A stretch of DNA of 64,000 nt, taken from contig NZ_JAXCLW010000006.1 in assembly GCF_034044715.1 (NCBI RefSeq), forward strand, positions 1 to 64,000. Direction: 5' to 3'. Within the stretch, counting starts at the first letter, position 1; every line of letters starts with the position of its first letter. The position numbers and the translations under genes were made by a program. The notes under the pieces are model-generated. The model made no database searches. It saw only the letters and a program-made list of their open reading frames with translations, and was not told the origin of the DNA. The DNA is from Dongia_B soli (GTDB lineage Bacteria > Pseudomonadota > Alphaproteobacteria > Dongiales > Dongiaceae). Positions 8,856 to 17,992 of this stretch are shown here, piece after piece.

Positions 8856-10268
8856 ATGCATCGTTATCGCCGTGCCAAGATCGTCGCCACCGTTGGCCCC
8901 GCCAGCGCCGCGCCGGAGATGTTGAAAGCCTTGTTCGTTGCCGGGGCCGATACCTTCCGGCTGAATTTCAGCCATGGCACGCATGAGGACCATGCCAAGG
9001 TGCATGCGGCCATCCGCACGCTGGAACAGGAGCTGGGCCGGCCGATCGGTATCCTGCAGGATCTGCAGGGGCCGAAGATCCGCATCGGCACGGTCAAGGA
9101 CGGAAAGCTCTCCGTCACGCCGGGCGAGCGCATTCGCTTCGTGCTCGGCGGCGCGGAGGGCGATAAGGAGGCGATTCCGCTGCCGCATCCGGAAATCTTC
9201 GCCGCGGTGATGCCGGGGCATCATCTGCTGCTGGATGACGGGCGGGTGCGGGTGAAGGTGGTCGGGCTCGGCAGCGATTACATCGATGCGGAGGTCGAGA
9301 TCGGCAGCGTCATCTCCAACCGCAAGGGCGTCAACCTGCCGGGCACGGTGCTGGATCTCTCGCCGCTCACCGCCAAGGACCGCGCCGATCTCGCTTTCGG
9401 CCTGGAACTGGGCGTCGATTGGGTGGCGCTCTCTTTCGTGCAGCAGCCAGGCGATATGCTGGAGGCGCGCGGGTTGATCGGCGATCGCGCCGGCCTCGTC
9501 GCCAAGATCGAGAAGCCCTCGGCGCTGGAGAAGATCGACGACATCATCCGCCTCTCCGATGCGGTCATGGTGGCGCGCGGCGATCTCGGCGTCGAGATCC
9601 CGCATGAGGAAGTGCCGGGCCGGCAGAAGGAGCTGGTGCGGGCCTGCCGCCTGGCGGTGAAGCCGGTGATCATTGCGACACAGATGCTGGATTCCATGAT
9701 CAATGCGCCGACACCGACCCGCGCCGAAGCCTCCGACGTGGCAACGGCGATCTATGACGGCGCCGATGCGGTGATGCTCTCGGCGGAATCCGCGAGCGGC
9801 CTTTATCCGCGCGAGGCGGTGGAGATGATGGACCGCATCATCCGCAGCACCGAACATCACAAGCTCTATCGGTCCATTCTCCAGGCGACCGAGGCGGGCG
9901 AGGAACAGACGGCACCCCATGCGGTGGCCGCGGCCGATCTCGCCGAAGCCATTCACGCACCGGCCATCGTCGCTTTCACCTCCAGCGGCACCACGGCGGC
10001 GCGGATCGCCCGCAAGCGGCCCGCCGTGCCGATCCTGGCAGTGACGGCGGATCGCGATGTGGCGCGCCGGCTTTGCCTGCTCTGGGGCGCGCATAGCGTG
10101 CAAGCCGCCGATATCGCCAGCTATGACGATATGGTGGCGCGCGCATCCGAACTGGTAATGGCGGAGGGATTCGCCAATCAGTCGGACCTGGTCGTGGTGG
10201 TGGCCGGCGTGCCCTTTGGCAAGGCCGGCACGACGAATAATCTCCGCGTCATCGAGGTCGGGCGGTAA
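8856..10268 (+). CDS. pyk: pyruvate kinase
   Basis: The 470-aa protein converts phosphoenolpyruvate and ADP to pyruvate and ATP in glycolysis. It begins MHRYRRAKIVATVGPAS, the classic N-terminus, and contains the B-domain insert, the active-site segment VAKIEKPSALEKIDDII, the DGADAVMLSAESASGLYP block and the C-terminal regulatory domain. Length matches bacterial Pyk. The frame is open upstream to 8583 through REP sequence, but the ATG at 8856 with AGGAAG about four bases before it gives the family start. It stands alone between a REP cluster and the lactate-permease-like gene. Confidence 0.96.
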   Translation: MHRYRRAKIVATVGPASAAPEMLKALFVAGADTFRLNFSHGTHEDHAKVHAAIRTLEQELGRPIGILQDLQGPKIRIGTVKDGKLSVTPGERIRFVLGGAEGDKEAIPLPHPEIFAAVMPGHHLLLDDGRVRVKVVGLGSDYIDAEVEIGSVISNRKGVNLPGTVLDLSPLTAKDRADLAFGLELGVDWVALSFVQQPGDMLEARGLIGDRAGLVAKIEKPSALEKIDDIIRLSDAVMVARGDLGVEIPHEEVPGRQKELVRACRLAVKPVIIATQMLDSMINAPTPTRAEASDVATAIYDGADAVMLSAESASGLYPREAVEMMDRIIRSTEHHKLYRSILQATEAGEEQTAPHAVAAADLAEAIHAPAIVAFTSSGTTAARIARKRPAVPILAVTADRDVARRLCLLWGAHSVQAADIASYDDMVARASELVMAEGFANQSDLVVVVAGVPFGKAGTTNNLRVIEVGR

Positions 10269-10361
10269 GAAAAGGAAACCGGGATCGGCCACGTTAATAG
10301 CGCCCGTGCCGCCCCAGCGCGCCGTCCGCCTGCACGTCACAGCTGAATGCGTTCGCGAGGG

Positions 10362-10386
10362 ACAAGTAGTGATCCTTGCTACTTGT
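10362..10386 (+). terminator. 8-bp inverted repeat followed by T5, after pyk
   Basis: ACAAGTAG and CTACTTGT are separated by nine bases and followed by GCGATTTTT. It lies about 95 bp after pyk and 110 bp before the permease gene. It could be a weak intrinsic terminator or an operator for the downstream permease; both fit the position. Confidence 0.45.
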
Positions 10387-10430
10387 GCGATTTTTAGGTA
10401 AGGAGTCCATACACAGCGGATTTCCCAGAC

Positions 10431-10481
10431 AGTATTGCATCTCCGGACCTCGAGTTTCCTGCCTTGAGTATTGCATCTCCG
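10431..10481 (+). promoter_or_regulatory. 15-bp direct repeat in the leader of the permease gene
   Basis: AGTATTGCATCTCCG occurs twice, at 10431-10445 and 10467-10481, a 36-bp period that is near three to four helix turns. Exact direct repeats just upstream of a start codon may be regulator half-sites, but nothing else identifies a binding protein. Confidence 0.3.
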
Positions 10482-10497
10482 CATCTGCGGCACAGGG

Positions 10498-12147
10498 ATG
10501 ACGATATATCGGAGGAACGCAGGGGAGACGGTTCAGATCCCTGTTGATTTCCTGCATTGGGCCCTGGCTATTTTATCGATAGTCGCCCTGCTCGTTTTCC
10601 TTGTCCCTTTGCGATGGCGCGCCCCCGAAGCCGGGCCGATGGCGATGTTCACCGCAGCCATCGTCGCCATCGCCGCCTTCCGAACGCCCTGGCTGACCTT
10701 GGCAGTTGCTGGCGGCAAAGGCGTGTGGGATGCGATCTTCATCCTCTATGTGATGTGGCCGGCGCTGCTGCTCTATCAGGTCACCAAGCAGGCGGGGGCC
10801 TATGACGCGCTGCGGCAAGGCATCGCCAGATTCAGCCGCAACGAGCTGTTCATCATTCTCTCGCTGTGCTGGGTCTTTGCCTCCTTCCTGCAAGGCATCG
10901 CCGGCTTCGGCGCGCCGGTCGCCGTCGTCGTGCCTTTGCTGATCGCCGTCGGCGTCAAGCCGGTCTATGCGGTGGCGATGGGTGTCCTGGCCCATGCCTG
11001 GGGCCGGTTTTTCGGTACGCTCGGCGTCGGCTGGCTGGCGACCCTGCAAGTCGTTGAATTGGAGGATATCCCCAGGGCGGCCTTTGAATCGGCCCTCCTG
11101 ATCCTCATTCCAAACTATCTCGGCGGTTTTTTCGTCGTCTGGCTCTATGGCAAAGGTCCGGCCTTGCGCCATGCCTGGCCTCTGGTGCTGATCCTCGGCA
11201 CCATCCTCGGTGTCGGCCAGCTTCTGGCCGCCTTGTTCAGTCCCGAACTGTCGACCTTCCTGGCCGCCGCCGTCGCCCTGCTGTCGCTCTACCCCTTGTC
11301 GCGCTGGCCGCGCTACCGCGATCCGATTACCGATATCACCGACCGGCCGGCCATGACGGAGCGCGTGGTCGTCGAGCAAAAGGAGGCGCCGCCGGTCATG
11401 AGCCTCGCCATGTCGTTCCTGCCCTATGTCATTCTGACGGCGGTAACGCTGAGCGTGTTGTTGATCCCGCCGCTTAACGCGGCGCTGCGCCAGGTGCGGA
11501 TCGGCTTGCCATTCCCGGAAGTGGCGACCGGCTATGGCATCCACAATGCGGCGGCGGCGAGCTATTCGCCGATTGCGCCCTTCACTCATCCCGGTGCGAT
11601 GCTCCTGATCACGGCCATCATCGTTTGGCTGATCTACAGCGCAGGCGGCTATTACCGCGCCTGGGCGCAGCGGCACACGCCGGAGCGTATCGGCTCCGCT
11701 TTGCTGGTCGATGCGGTGCCCGCTTCGGTGCCGGTCATCGCCTTTCTGGTGACGAGCCGCATTCTCGATCATAGCGGCCAGTCGCTCACGATCGCCCATG
11801 GCCTTGCCGCGGTCTCGCCACCCTTGGTCTATGCCGGTGCCGCCAGCATCATTGGTGCCTTGGGCGCTTTCATGACCTCAAGCAGCACGGCTTCGAACGT
11901 GCTCTTTGCCGGCGTGCAGGGTGGCGTCGCGCAGTTGCACGGGCTTGCCAAGGAAACGGTGATCGCCGCCCAGGCGGCGGGCAGCGCCTATGGCAATGCG
12001 ATCGCGCCGGCCAATATCGTGCTGGGCACCAGTATTGCCGGCGTCAAGGGCCAGGAGGGATCGGTCCTGCGCAAAACCCTTCCCTGGACGATCGTTGTTG
12101 CGGTGCTGACGGGCCTGGCGACGGTGGCGCTGATTCTTATACGCTAA
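10498..12147 (+). CDS. L-lactate permease family transporter (LctP)
   Basis: This inner-membrane carrier of about 549 aa has some thirteen hydrophobic segments and the LctP hallmark FLQGIAGFGAPVAVVVPLLIAVGV, with a later SSSTASNVLFAGVQ and AAGSAYGNAIAPANIVLG block. The family imports lactate or glycolate with protons. The start is uncertain: ATG 10498 is used; an upstream in-frame ATG at 10471 lies inside the direct repeat and is unlikely. It is followed 24 bp later by a small membrane protein and then gamma-glutamyltransferase and SLC13-type genes on the same strand, suggesting one organic-acid-related unit. Confidence 0.88.
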   Translation: MTIYRRNAGETVQIPVDFLHWALAILSIVALLVFLVPLRWRAPEAGPMAMFTAAIVAIAAFRTPWLTLAVAGGKGVWDAIFILYVMWPALLLYQVTKQAGAYDALRQGIARFSRNELFIILSLCWVFASFLQGIAGFGAPVAVVVPLLIAVGVKPVYAVAMGVLAHAWGRFFGTLGVGWLATLQVVELEDIPRAAFESALLILIPNYLGGFFVVWLYGKGPALRHAWPLVLILGTILGVGQLLAALFSPELSTFLAAAVALLSLYPLSRWPRYRDPITDITDRPAMTERVVVEQKEAPPVMSLAMSFLPYVILTAVTLSVLLIPPLNAALRQVRIGLPFPEVATGYGIHNAAAASYSPIAPFTHPGAMLLITAIIVWLIYSAGGYYRAWAQRHTPERIGSALLVDAVPASVPVIAFLVTSRILDHSGQSLTIAHGLAAVSPPLVYAGAASIIGALGAFMTSSSTASNVLFAGVQGGVAQLHGLAKETVIAAQAAGSAYGNAIAPANIVLGTSIAGVKGQEGSVLRKTLPWTIVVAVLTGLATVALILIR

Positions 12148-12171
12148 ACGGGCTCCGCTGAGGAGGACAGG

Positions 12172-12393
12172 ATGGATAAAAAGCTGAAAGCGGATTGTCT
12201 GTCGCTGATATTGCTCTGCGCCTCATTTCCGATCATCAGTTTCGGCGCGACCCGCGGCGGCGGCCTGGTCTGGTGGATCGGCCTGTTGAGCCTCGTCGCC
12301 GGCGGCCTGCTGCCGGTCTGGACGCGCTACATGAATCACGCCGGCGACCGGATCAGGGATGTCGGCATAGAATTCGACGATCGCACATCGTAG
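12172..12393 (+). CDS. small two-helix membrane protein
   Basis: The 73-aa protein has two hydrophobic stretches (about residues 9-24 and 30-49) and a short charged C-terminus. A strong GAGGAGGAC ribosome site sits about five bases before the ATG, and the gene follows the lactate-permease-like gene by 24 bp, so it is probably translated. I do not recognise a family; the position suggests an accessory subunit or chaperone of the carrier, which is inference. Confidence 0.7.
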   Translation: MDKKLKADCLSLILLCASFPIISFGATRGGGLVWWIGLLSLVAGGLLPVWTRYMNHAGDRIRDVGIEFDDRTS

Positions 12394-12494
12394 CTCGCGC
12401 AAGAGCCATTGCCGCTCGCGGATGAGAGAGCGCGGGCGGACATCGACGCCATCCGCCACGGTTTACCTCGGGTACTGAGATGGAGGAGGCGACT

Positions 12495-14154
12495 ATGAGT
12501 CATCCGAATGGTCCCCGGACAGGACGTCCGCCCACATATGCGCAGAACGGCGTGGTCACGACGCCGCATTATCTTGCCAGCGCGGCAGGGCTGAACATGT
12601 TGCAGAATGGCGGTAGTGCTGTCGATGCCGCCATCGCCGCGAATGCGGTGCTCTGTGTCGTCTATCCCCATATGGCGGGGTTGGGCGGCGATGGCTTCTG
12701 GTTGATCGCCGAGCCCGGCACCGGCCAGGTGCATGGGCTCAATGCCAGCGGACCGGCTGCCCGCCTGGCCACGCTCGATTATTATCGTCCGCGCAGCAAG
12801 GATAATGAGATACCCGCACGCGGTCCCCTCGGCGTCCTGACCGTTCCGGGCGCGATCGATGGCTGGCGCCTGGCGCATGAGCGCTTTGGCCGGGTTTCCT
12901 GGGAGCGGCTGTTCGATGCGGCGATCGGCTATGCACGCGACGGCATGGCGGTCAGCCGCTCGCTCGCCGATTGGCTGCCCCAGGACGAGCCGATCCTGGC
13001 GGCCTATCCGGAGACCGCGGCGATCTTCCTGCCCGGCATGTGCGTTCCGCGCGAAGGCCAGCGCCTGGTGCAGGCGGCGCTCGCCGGGTCGCTCCAGCAA
13101 ATTGCCAGCCAGGGCGCTAGGAAAGGCTTCTACGAAGGCGATATTGCAACCCGCATCTGCGCAGCCTTGCAGCCCCAGGGCTCGCCCCTGGCGGCCGATG
13201 ACTTGGCCGCTTTCCAGGCCGAATGGGTCGAGCCGATCACCGGCAGTTATCGCGGTTATGACGTCTATCAACTGCCGCCCAGCACCCAGGGATTCACCGC
13301 TTTGCAGATCCTCAACCTGATTGCCGGCTATGATGTCGCGGCGTGGGGCGAGGGCACGGCGGATTATTATCACCACATGGCCGAGGCGGAAGATTGCCTT
13401 TGCCGATCGCGAGGAATGGCTGACCGATCCGACTTTCGTGGAGATACCGGTGCCGCGCCTGATCAGCCAGGACTATGCCGATGAGCGCCGCGGCTTGATC
13501 GATCCCGCGCGAGCGCTCGATATCGCCAAAGTGCCGGCGGGTATTCCTTATACCCAGCCACATGCACGCCGCGCGCCGGATGGCGATACGTGCTATTTCT
13601 GCGCCGCCGACCGCGACGGCATGGTCGTGTCGCTGATCCAGTCGATCTATCATGATTTCGGCAGCGCCGTGACCGGCGGCGATACCGGTATCCTGCTGCA
13701 GAACCGCGGCGCCTTTTTCGCCCTCGACGAGAACCATCCCAATCACCTGCAGCCGGGCAAGCGCACGTTCCACACGTTGATTCCCGCGATGCTGCTGCGC
13801 GACGGCCAGCCTTATCTCGCTTACGGATCGATGGGCGGCGAGGGGCAACCGCAGTCCCAGGCAGCGCTGGTCACCCGCATCATCGATTTCGGCTATGACG
13901 TGCAGCAGGCGATCGAGGCGCCGCGCTGGCTGATGGGCCGCACCTGGGGCACGCGCTCGCGCAATATGACGCTCGAGGGGCGGATCTCGGACGAGGTCGC
14001 GCGCGAGCTCAAGCGGCGCGGGCAACCGGTCCAGATGACCACCGACTGGAATGACAATCTGGGCCACGCCCATGCAATCCGCATCAACCGCGATCAAGGA
14101 TTCTTCGAAGGCGGCGCCGATCCGCGCGGCGATGGCGCTGCCCTCGGTTATTGA
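12495..14154 (+). pseudogene. ggt: gamma-glutamyltransferase, interrupted by one frameshift
   Basis: Two overlapping frames together give a full YwrD-like gamma-glutamyltransferase of about 550 aa. The first frame runs from ATG 12495 (GGAGGAGG five bases upstream) and reads GGSAVDAAIAANAVLCVVYPHMAGLGGDGF to YYHHMAEA; the second carries KIAFADREEWLTDP, the DTCYFCAADRDG segment with the likely autoproteolytic/catalytic Thr, and YGSMGGEGQPQSQ. The normal family reads EAxKxAFADR, so the break is near 13388-13391 and fits a loss of two bases. Everything else is well conserved, so it is either a very recent pseudogene or a sequencing error. Enzymes of this family process gamma-glutamyl compounds such as glutathione. 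Confidence 0.85.
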
Positions 14155-14207
14155 AATCGCGGGTTATTGAGATCGCGGGTTATTGAGATCGCGGGTTATT
14201 GAACGGG
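14144..14207 (+). repeat. four tandem 16-bp repeats overlapping the ggt stop
   Basis: The unit CGGGTTATTGAGATCG occurs four times head to tail (14144-14159, 14160-14175, 14176-14191, 14192-14207), the first and last slightly diverged. The ggt stop codon TGA is in the first copy, so every copy repeats a TATTGA end. It looks like slipped-strand duplication of the gene's own 3' end. Confidence 0.9.
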
Positions 14208-14250
14208 AAAAGATTCGCCCGCAGGGTCCTTGCCGCACGGAGCAGGCCGC

Positions 14251-16058
14251 ATGACGCAAATCGTGATTACGCTGTCGGTGATCATGGCGGCAATGGTGCT
14301 GTTTGCCTGGAATCCCGTGCCCGCGGCCGTGGTCGCCGTCTGCGCCTCACTGGCGCTCTATTTCACCGGCGTACTGACGATGCAGCAAACCCTCAGCGGG
14401 TTCGGCGATCCGGTGGTGATCTTGATCGCCGCCTTGCTGGCCATCGCCACCGGACTGGAAATATCGGGCGTCGGCACCTGGGCGGGCCAGCTTTTGATGC
14501 GCCATGCGGGCAAAAGCCATACGCGCCGGCTGGTTGCGCTCATGATCGTTGCCGCTGTCTTTAGCGGCTTGATCGGCATGAATGGGGCGGTGGCGGCCAT
14601 GTTGCCCGTCACCGTGGTGGTCGCGGTCAGGACCGGGGCGGTGCCGTCACGCCTCATGATGCCGCTCGCCTTTGCCTGTCTGACCGGTTCCAAGCTGACC
14701 TTGCTGGGCAGCCCGGTCAATGTGATCGCCGCGACCCTGGCCGACGAGGCAGCCGTCGGGCATATCGGCTTCTTCGAATGGGCGATCCTCGGTGTGCCGC
14801 TCCTGATCGGCACGATCATCATCATCATCCTGTTTGGACGGTGGCTGCTGCCCGAGCGGCGCAGCCAGTCGATTCCCGCCGATTTCAGCGCCCATGCCCA
14901 TACCCTGGTCGAGCAATACCAGCTGGAAGATGGCCTGCATCATCTTCGCGTCCGCGAGACATCTCCCCTGATCGGCAAATCGAAGGACGCGGTGGATCTG
15001 ACGGGCTATGCGGATCTGCACATGGTTGCCGTGCTGGAAGGCGATGCTGCGACACCGTTGCAGCGCGCGATTGCCCAGGATGATTTGTTGCTGGTCCGTG
15101 GCAGTGCCGAGATGGTGGGGCGCCTCGCCCTCGATATGCATCTCGCGGTCCGCGAAGCCGAGGAAGCCGGCCCGGTTGCCGAGGTTCTGCTCAGCCGCGC
15201 CTCCGGCATGGCCGAAGTTGTGATTCCGATGCGATCCAAGATGATCGGGCAGACGGCGTTTCCAGGCATGGCGACCGAGGATGGCGACCTCATGGTCCTG
15301 GCGGTGCAGCGCGGCGACGACAAAATGCGCCAGGAACCGCTCGTGCTGCGTGCGGGCGATCACCTGCTGCTGCAGGGAACCTGGAAGGCCCTGGATCGCT
15401 ATCTGGCAGATCCGAAGGTGCTGGTCGTCGATTCGCCGGAGGTGGTGAAGAAGCAGGCCGTGGCATTGGGCCACGGTGCGGGCAGGGCGATCGCCATCCT
15501 GCTGCTGCTGGTTCTCCTGCTTGCCTTCAACATCGTGCCGGCACCCATTGCGGCAGTGATTTGCGCAGCCCTCATGGTTGTCACCCGCGTGCTGACGCTG
15601 CCGCAGTTTTACCGCGGCATCGATTGGAACACCTGTATCCTGATCGGTGCGATGATACCGCCGGCGATGCCATGACCGAAACCGGTGCCGCTGCCCTGAT
15701 CGGCGATTACGTCGTCAATGCGCTGGGAGGCGCCGGCCCGCTCGCCGTGCTGGCGGGGATTTTTATCGTCTCGGCAACGATAACCCAGTTCATCTCCAAC
15801 ACCTCCTCGGCGCTGGTGATGATGCCGATCGGCCTGGCGACGGCCTCGGAGCTTGGCGTATCCGCGCTTCCGATGATGCTGGGCGTCGCCATGGGAGCCA
15901 GCGCATCCTTCCTCACGCCTTTTGCCAATGGTGTCAGCCTGATGGTCTATGGGCCAGGCGGATACAAGTTCGGGGATTTCTGGAAACTTGGTTTTCTCGT
16001 CATGGCCTGGGCATTGATCGTGACCCTGGTCGTGGTGCCGCTCTACTGGAAGTTCTGA
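14251..16058 (+). pseudogene. SLC13-family carrier with TrkA-C domains, interrupted by one frameshift
   Basis: The combined reading gives a protein of about 602 aa: an N-terminal half with Na+/sulfate/dicarboxylate-symporter helices (GFGDPVVILIAALLAIATGLE, GSKLTLLGSPVNVIAATLA), two central TrkA-C/RCK-C regulatory domains (about residues 205-390), and a C-terminal half ending in ITQFISNTSSALVMMPI and SFLTPFANGVSLMVYGPGGY. The frame breaks near 15668-15672: one frame ends IDWNTCILIGAMIPPAMP, the next continues AMTETGAAALIGDYVV. A one-base deletion explains it. ATG 14251 has GGAG eight bases upstream; this start follows the 16-bp repeat. The family transports sulfate, dicarboxylates or other organic anions. 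Either a fresh pseudogene or a sequence error. Confidence 0.85.
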
Positions 16059-16422
16059 CACCGCATACAACGCCGCGGTGGCAATTCGCCAAGTCACGCA
16101 ATGGCCACCGCTGCTGCGATGTGTCCCTCATCGTCATCTCTGGCCAGCCGAGGCCGCGCCACGGCCGCGCTGCTGTCCGCTTGATGAGATCCCCCAACAC
16201 GACGATATAATCTTTGATGATATTGCACCGCGCCGGAGGGTAGATCGTCCGTGACTTGATCTAGCCTGCGGCCAATACAACCGATGCATCGCCGCAGGCC
16301 GACTTTATGATCACGTTGGCTTGAACAGAGGTTGATGCGGGGCGCGATGCGGTAAAACTGGAGAGATAAAGAGCCGGCGAAAGTGACGCCGGGAAAACAG
16401 GTGCTGGGACAGGAGACCCCAT
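16059..16422. other. 364-bp spacer without a gene
   Basis: No motif-bearing frame and no REP palindrome was seen. It separates the SLC13-type gene from the SRPBCC gene and contains moderately AT-rich sequence around 16200-16240 that could hold a promoter. Nothing more can be said. Confidence 0.4.
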
Positions 16423-16995
16423 ATGACAGAACCACCGAAAGACATGACGGCCACCAGTATCCCGACAAGCCGTGTCCCGCCGGTCGGTGTCGCGCCCACC
16501 GGTATCCCGGCGAGCCGTGGCTCGGTCAGCACTGTCTCCAAGGTCATTCGCGCCAGTGCCGAGCAGCTCTACGATGCTTTCATCACGCCCTCGGCCCTGG
16601 TGGACTGGCTGCCGCCCGGCGAGATGACCGCCGCGATACACCTCTTCGATGCGCGGGTTGGCGGCGGATATCGGATGTCGCTCTATCATCCGCCTGCCGA
16701 GAGGACGGCGGAAGGGCAATCACCGCGCGGCAAGACTTGCGAGCACGAAGATGTGGTGACGGTGCGTTTCGCCGTGCTGGCGCGTCCGCGCCGTATCGTC
16801 GAGAAGGTGATCTTCCACAGCGACGATCCCGCCTTCGCGGGCGAGATGACACTGACCATCACCTTCGACAAGGCGCCGGGCGGTACGCTGGTCACGCTCC
16901 TGTTCGAAAACATGCCGCCAGGCCTGCGCCCGGAAGACAATGAGGCCGGTTCGCGCCAGTCGCTGGAACAATTGGCGCATTGGATCGAGGGGTAG
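16423..16995 (+). CDS. SRPBCC (AHSA1/START-fold) protein
   Basis: The 190-aa protein has an AHSA1-type fold from about residue 35: SKVIRASAEQLYDAFITPSALVDWLPPGEMTA, GGGYRMSLYHP and a C-terminal HWIEG helix after the usual ENMPPGLRPEDNEAGSRQSLEQLAHW block. These proteins bind small hydrophobic ligands or act as Hsp90 activator-like or polyketide-cyclase-like domains; a specific role is not predictable. The first 32 residues are Pro/Thr/Val-rich and contain a diverged 15-residue repeat (45-bp DNA repeat at about 16453 and 16498), so the domain may really start later. It is flanked downstream by a REP array. Confidence 0.8.
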   Translation: MTEPPKDMTATSIPTSRVPPVGVAPTGIPASRGSVSTVSKVIRASAEQLYDAFITPSALVDWLPPGEMTAAIHLFDARVGGGYRMSLYHPPAERTAEGQSPRGKTCEHEDVVTVRFAVLARPRRIVEKVIFHSDDPAFAGEMTLTITFDKAPGGTLVTLLFENMPPGLRPEDNEAGSRQSLEQLAHWIEG

Positions 16996-17992
16996 GCAGC
17001 GCGGGGAGCGCGTGACATTCATCAACCGCCACCATGGACTCTCGGGTCAAGCCCGAGGGTGGCAAGCGGGGTGGCTGCCGGTTGCGAGTTCGGTTGATGT
17101 ATAACGCCGGATCATGACATCGCAATACGTCAGCAAGGAACAAGGTTGTCACCCTCGGACTTGATCCGAGGGCCCGTGCTAACCGCTGCGCTCGGCCTCA
17201 CCCAGGGACCCTCGGGTCACAAGCGGGGTGGCTGCCGGTTGCGAGTTCGGTTGATGTATAACGCCGGATCATGACATCGCAATACGTCAGCAAGGAACAA
17301 GGTTGTCACCCTCGGACTTGACCCGAGGGTCCATGTTAACCGCTGCGCTCGGCCTCACCCAGGGACCGTCGGGTCACAAGCGGGGTGGCTGCCGGTTGCG
17401 AGCTCGGTTGATGTATAACGCCGGATCATGACATCGCAATACGTCAGCAACGAACAAGGTTGTCACCCTCGGACTTGATCCGAGGGCCCGTGCTAACCGC
17501 TGCGCTCGGCCTCACCTGCCGGTCACAGAATCGCACCGGGCCGGGAGAAGGGTCGATCACAAGCGCATCACGCCCAGGATGATGCCGCACTGCATCATGA
17601 ACGAGGCCTCGTTGCGTCATTTTGTCCAGGCGGCGGTGCCGCCTCCTTGGCGATTGGGACATTCTGTCTGAGACCAAGCGAAGCGATCTGGCTAACCGCT
17701 TGATCCTCCATCTGCGGAACTTTCTGGCATCGATATTGCCGCATAGGGAACTCGCGGTGTGCGCCGCGTCAAGAACGAAACAGTCCACAGGACGTTGTGC
17801 GGGGATTATGCCGATCAGCGATAGGGAATAGCGACCGGGCAGGCCGGGCAGCGCGCTGCGTTCGCCGGAGCAATGACCGCCGCACCGCATCGAGCCAGGC
17901 TGTCCGTCAGAAGGCAGTGCAATGGCCATGAAAAGCCGACCCGTCACGAGAAAAAGACCGGAAAGAAAGTGGGACAGGAGAACCGACAAGCC
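16996..17992. repeat. three 157-bp tandem repeats carrying REP palindromes, then a regulatory spacer
   Basis: A REP palindrome at 17033-17064 is followed by three direct copies of a 157-bp unit starting at 17064, 17221 and 17378 (the last ends near 17517). Each contains GGCTGCCGGTTGCGAG, a CGTCAGCAA.GAACAAGG segment and one full palindrome (17147, 17304, 17461) plus a half palindrome. From about 17520 to 17992 there is unique sequence with no credible gene; it holds the sigma-54 promoter candidate listed separately. Confidence 0.88.
17724..17740 (+). promoter_or_regulatory. candidate sigma-54 promoter for the OFA carrier
   Basis: CTGGCATCGATATTGCC has the -24 GG and -12 GC elements with the required ten bases between them and four to five further matches to the TGGCAC-N5-TTGC consensus. 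Predicted start is near 17751, leaving a leader of about 240 bases before the MFS gene at 17993. A sigma-54-dependent activator is encoded 1.7 kb downstream, which supports the call. Confidence 0.5.

Noticed and set aside
8775..10493. 572-aa minus-strand open frame
   Set aside because: It is the antisense shadow of pyruvate kinase; rich in His/Arg/Gln with no domain, as expected for reverse frames of GC-rich genes.
17444..17989. 181-aa minus-strand frame in the spacer before the OFA carrier
   Set aside because: Its last part translates a REP palindrome, it has no motif and poor codon use; the area looks regulatory.
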